Below, in pieces: positions 49,272 to 49,834 of a stretch of 49,834 nt of DNA. Numbering within the stretch: position 1 is the first letter of the stretch; the number at the start of each line of letters is the position of its first letter. Below the pieces are notes generated by a model. The model saw nothing but the letters and a program-made list of their open reading frames with translations, did not search any database and had not been told where the DNA came from. Both the position numbers and the translations under genes were made by a program. The stretch spans positions 1-49,834 of the forward strand of contig JAHRVZ010000455.1 of assembly GCA_019090405.1 (NCBI GenBank). The letters are read 5' to 3'. This DNA is from Paracoccaceae bacterium (GTDB lineage Bacteria > Pseudomonadota > Alphaproteobacteria > Rhodobacterales > Rhodobacteraceae).

Positions 49272-49595
49272 ATGGCTGAAGACAGATACAACATCTATCG
49301 CTCGACGGTGCATTGGCGCTATGCAATGGCGCGGCCGCATCTGATGTTTTTCGATGCGCGGTTGATCTTCTTCATCATACTGTTCGTCTTCCATATCCGG
49401 TGGTGGACGTTTGCGATGCTGGTGTTTGCCATCGCGGGGTTCACGAGTGCGAACTACTTCAACTACTCGCTGGAGAACGTCTTGCGTTTATTTAGATCGA
49501 AACTCGTAGGACCGTTCCGCTCAGCTGTGGCGTATACGCGGCTTCGGCCAATGGTAGATTATGGATCTGATGCGCTTAGAAGAGATGTGAATTAG
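49272..49595 (+). CDS. icmT: IcmT/TraK-like small membrane protein
   Basis: The 107-residue protein contains WRYAMARPHLMFFDARLIFFIILFVFHIRWW in its first half, of which the (A/S)RPxxxFFDAR and FHIRWWT parts are typical of IcmT/TraK, and has two helices near residues 28-44 and 46-62. IcmT is an essential small component of Dot/Icm. In R64 traK is upstream of traM; here it follows dotG, a local rearrangement. The gene starts 18 bp after dotG with GGAG before the ATG. Confidence 0.88.
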   Translation: MAEDRYNIYRSTVHWRYAMARPHLMFFDARLIFFIILFVFHIRWWTFAMLVFAIAGFTSANYFNYSLENVLRLFRSKLVGPFRSAVAYTRLRPMVDYGSDALRRDVN

Positions 49596-49834
49596 ATATG
49601 TGTCTAAAGGAATACCCCAATAGCGCTATCGCAAATGTGAGATTCTTGCACGCGTGCAAGAGTTCGATAGCGCCGATTTGGCGTGCTCCAGTTCTATCGT
49701 TTGCCGGACCGTTTCGGCAGGTGTCATTGCCGTCTGATTTGAAGGGCGTGGAATAGTGCTTGGTGTCCTTCTGGAGGCGATATCATATCAGCGTCACCGC
49801 CCATCTTGCACGCGTGCAAGATGGGCGGTGACGC
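49596..49834. other. Non-coding region with two copies of an 18-bp palindrome at the window end
   Basis: TCTTGCACGCGTGCAAGA occurs at 49644-49661 and again at 49804-49821. The second copy is the centre of a perfect 44-bp palindrome, 49791-49834, that stops exactly at the last base of the window. The first copy is flanked by GCGCTATCG (49623-49631) and CGATAGCGC (49665-49673). No gene is seen. Confidence 0.8.

Noticed and set aside
1..49834. CRISPR arrays, tRNA or rRNA genes, insertion sequences
   Set aside because: No regularly spaced repeats, no cloverleaf with CCA-like end, and no transposase or terminal repeats were found by reading.

Overview
The window looks like part of a large conjugative plasmid or integrative element from an alphaproteobacterium, most likely the roseobacter group of Rhodobacteraceae. 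The reasons are the gene families (FixJ-type two-component pair, DUF336 protein, alphaproteobacterial mer operon, ParB-domain/DUF3768/strawberry-notch/Toprim plasmid backbone), a moderately high GC content and tightly overlapping ATGA-type operons. No rRNA, tRNA, CRISPR array, transposase or integrase was found.

Positions 1-17400 are accessory cargo for metals and redox. They start with a truncated CopZ-like copper chaperone (minus strand) behind a MerR-family-type promoter, divergent from an operon of cytochrome c, a BNR/Asp-box propeller protein and a TlpA-like thioredoxin. Then come an ankyrin protein and a DUF336/HbpS-like protein, a FixJ-type response regulator with its histidine kinase, a CDF cation exporter, a ZIP-family protein coupled to a two-domain multicopper oxidase, and a divergent Fur-family regulator with a 7-1-7 operator between them. 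A sterol-desaturase-like membrane protein follows. Last is a mercury operon on the minus strand (merT, merP, unnamed CC protein, merF, merA, unnamed Cys-rich membrane protein, LPG-synthase-like flippase, MFS) with a divergent merR and a 19-bp-spacer mer promoter.

Positions 17400-30310 are plasmid backbone on the plus strand: a ParB-domain protein, DUF3768, two small unknown proteins, a GHKL-ATPase, a 1456-residue methyltransferase/strawberry-notch helicase, a DUF7146/Toprim primase-like protein and a DUF2493 protein. Several of these genes have long structured leaders that fall into two repeated families. The ParB, GHKL and helicase genes share one type; the DUF3768 gene and the gene after it share the other.

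Positions 30417-49595 encode most of a type IVB (I-type, Dot/Icm-like, MPF-I) secretion system with a gene order close to that of the IncI plasmid R64: dotD-dotC-dotB (traH-I-J); a minus-strand operon of traP-, Q-, R-like genes, dotO/traU, several uncharacterised exported genes, traW- and X-like genes and dotA/traY; then a DsbC-like gene with dotI, dotH, dotG (traM-N-O) and icmT/traK. The sizes, especially the 431-residue DotG, fit a conjugation machine rather than an effector-translocating one. Both divergent intergenic regions of this locus carry nearly the same 20-bp palindrome, suggesting one regulator controls the whole transfer locus. The coupling protein and relaxase are not in the window. 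The right end holds two copies of an 18-bp palindrome, the second inside a perfect 44-bp palindrome that ends exactly at the last base; these look like partition (parS-like) or other replicon-maintenance sites.
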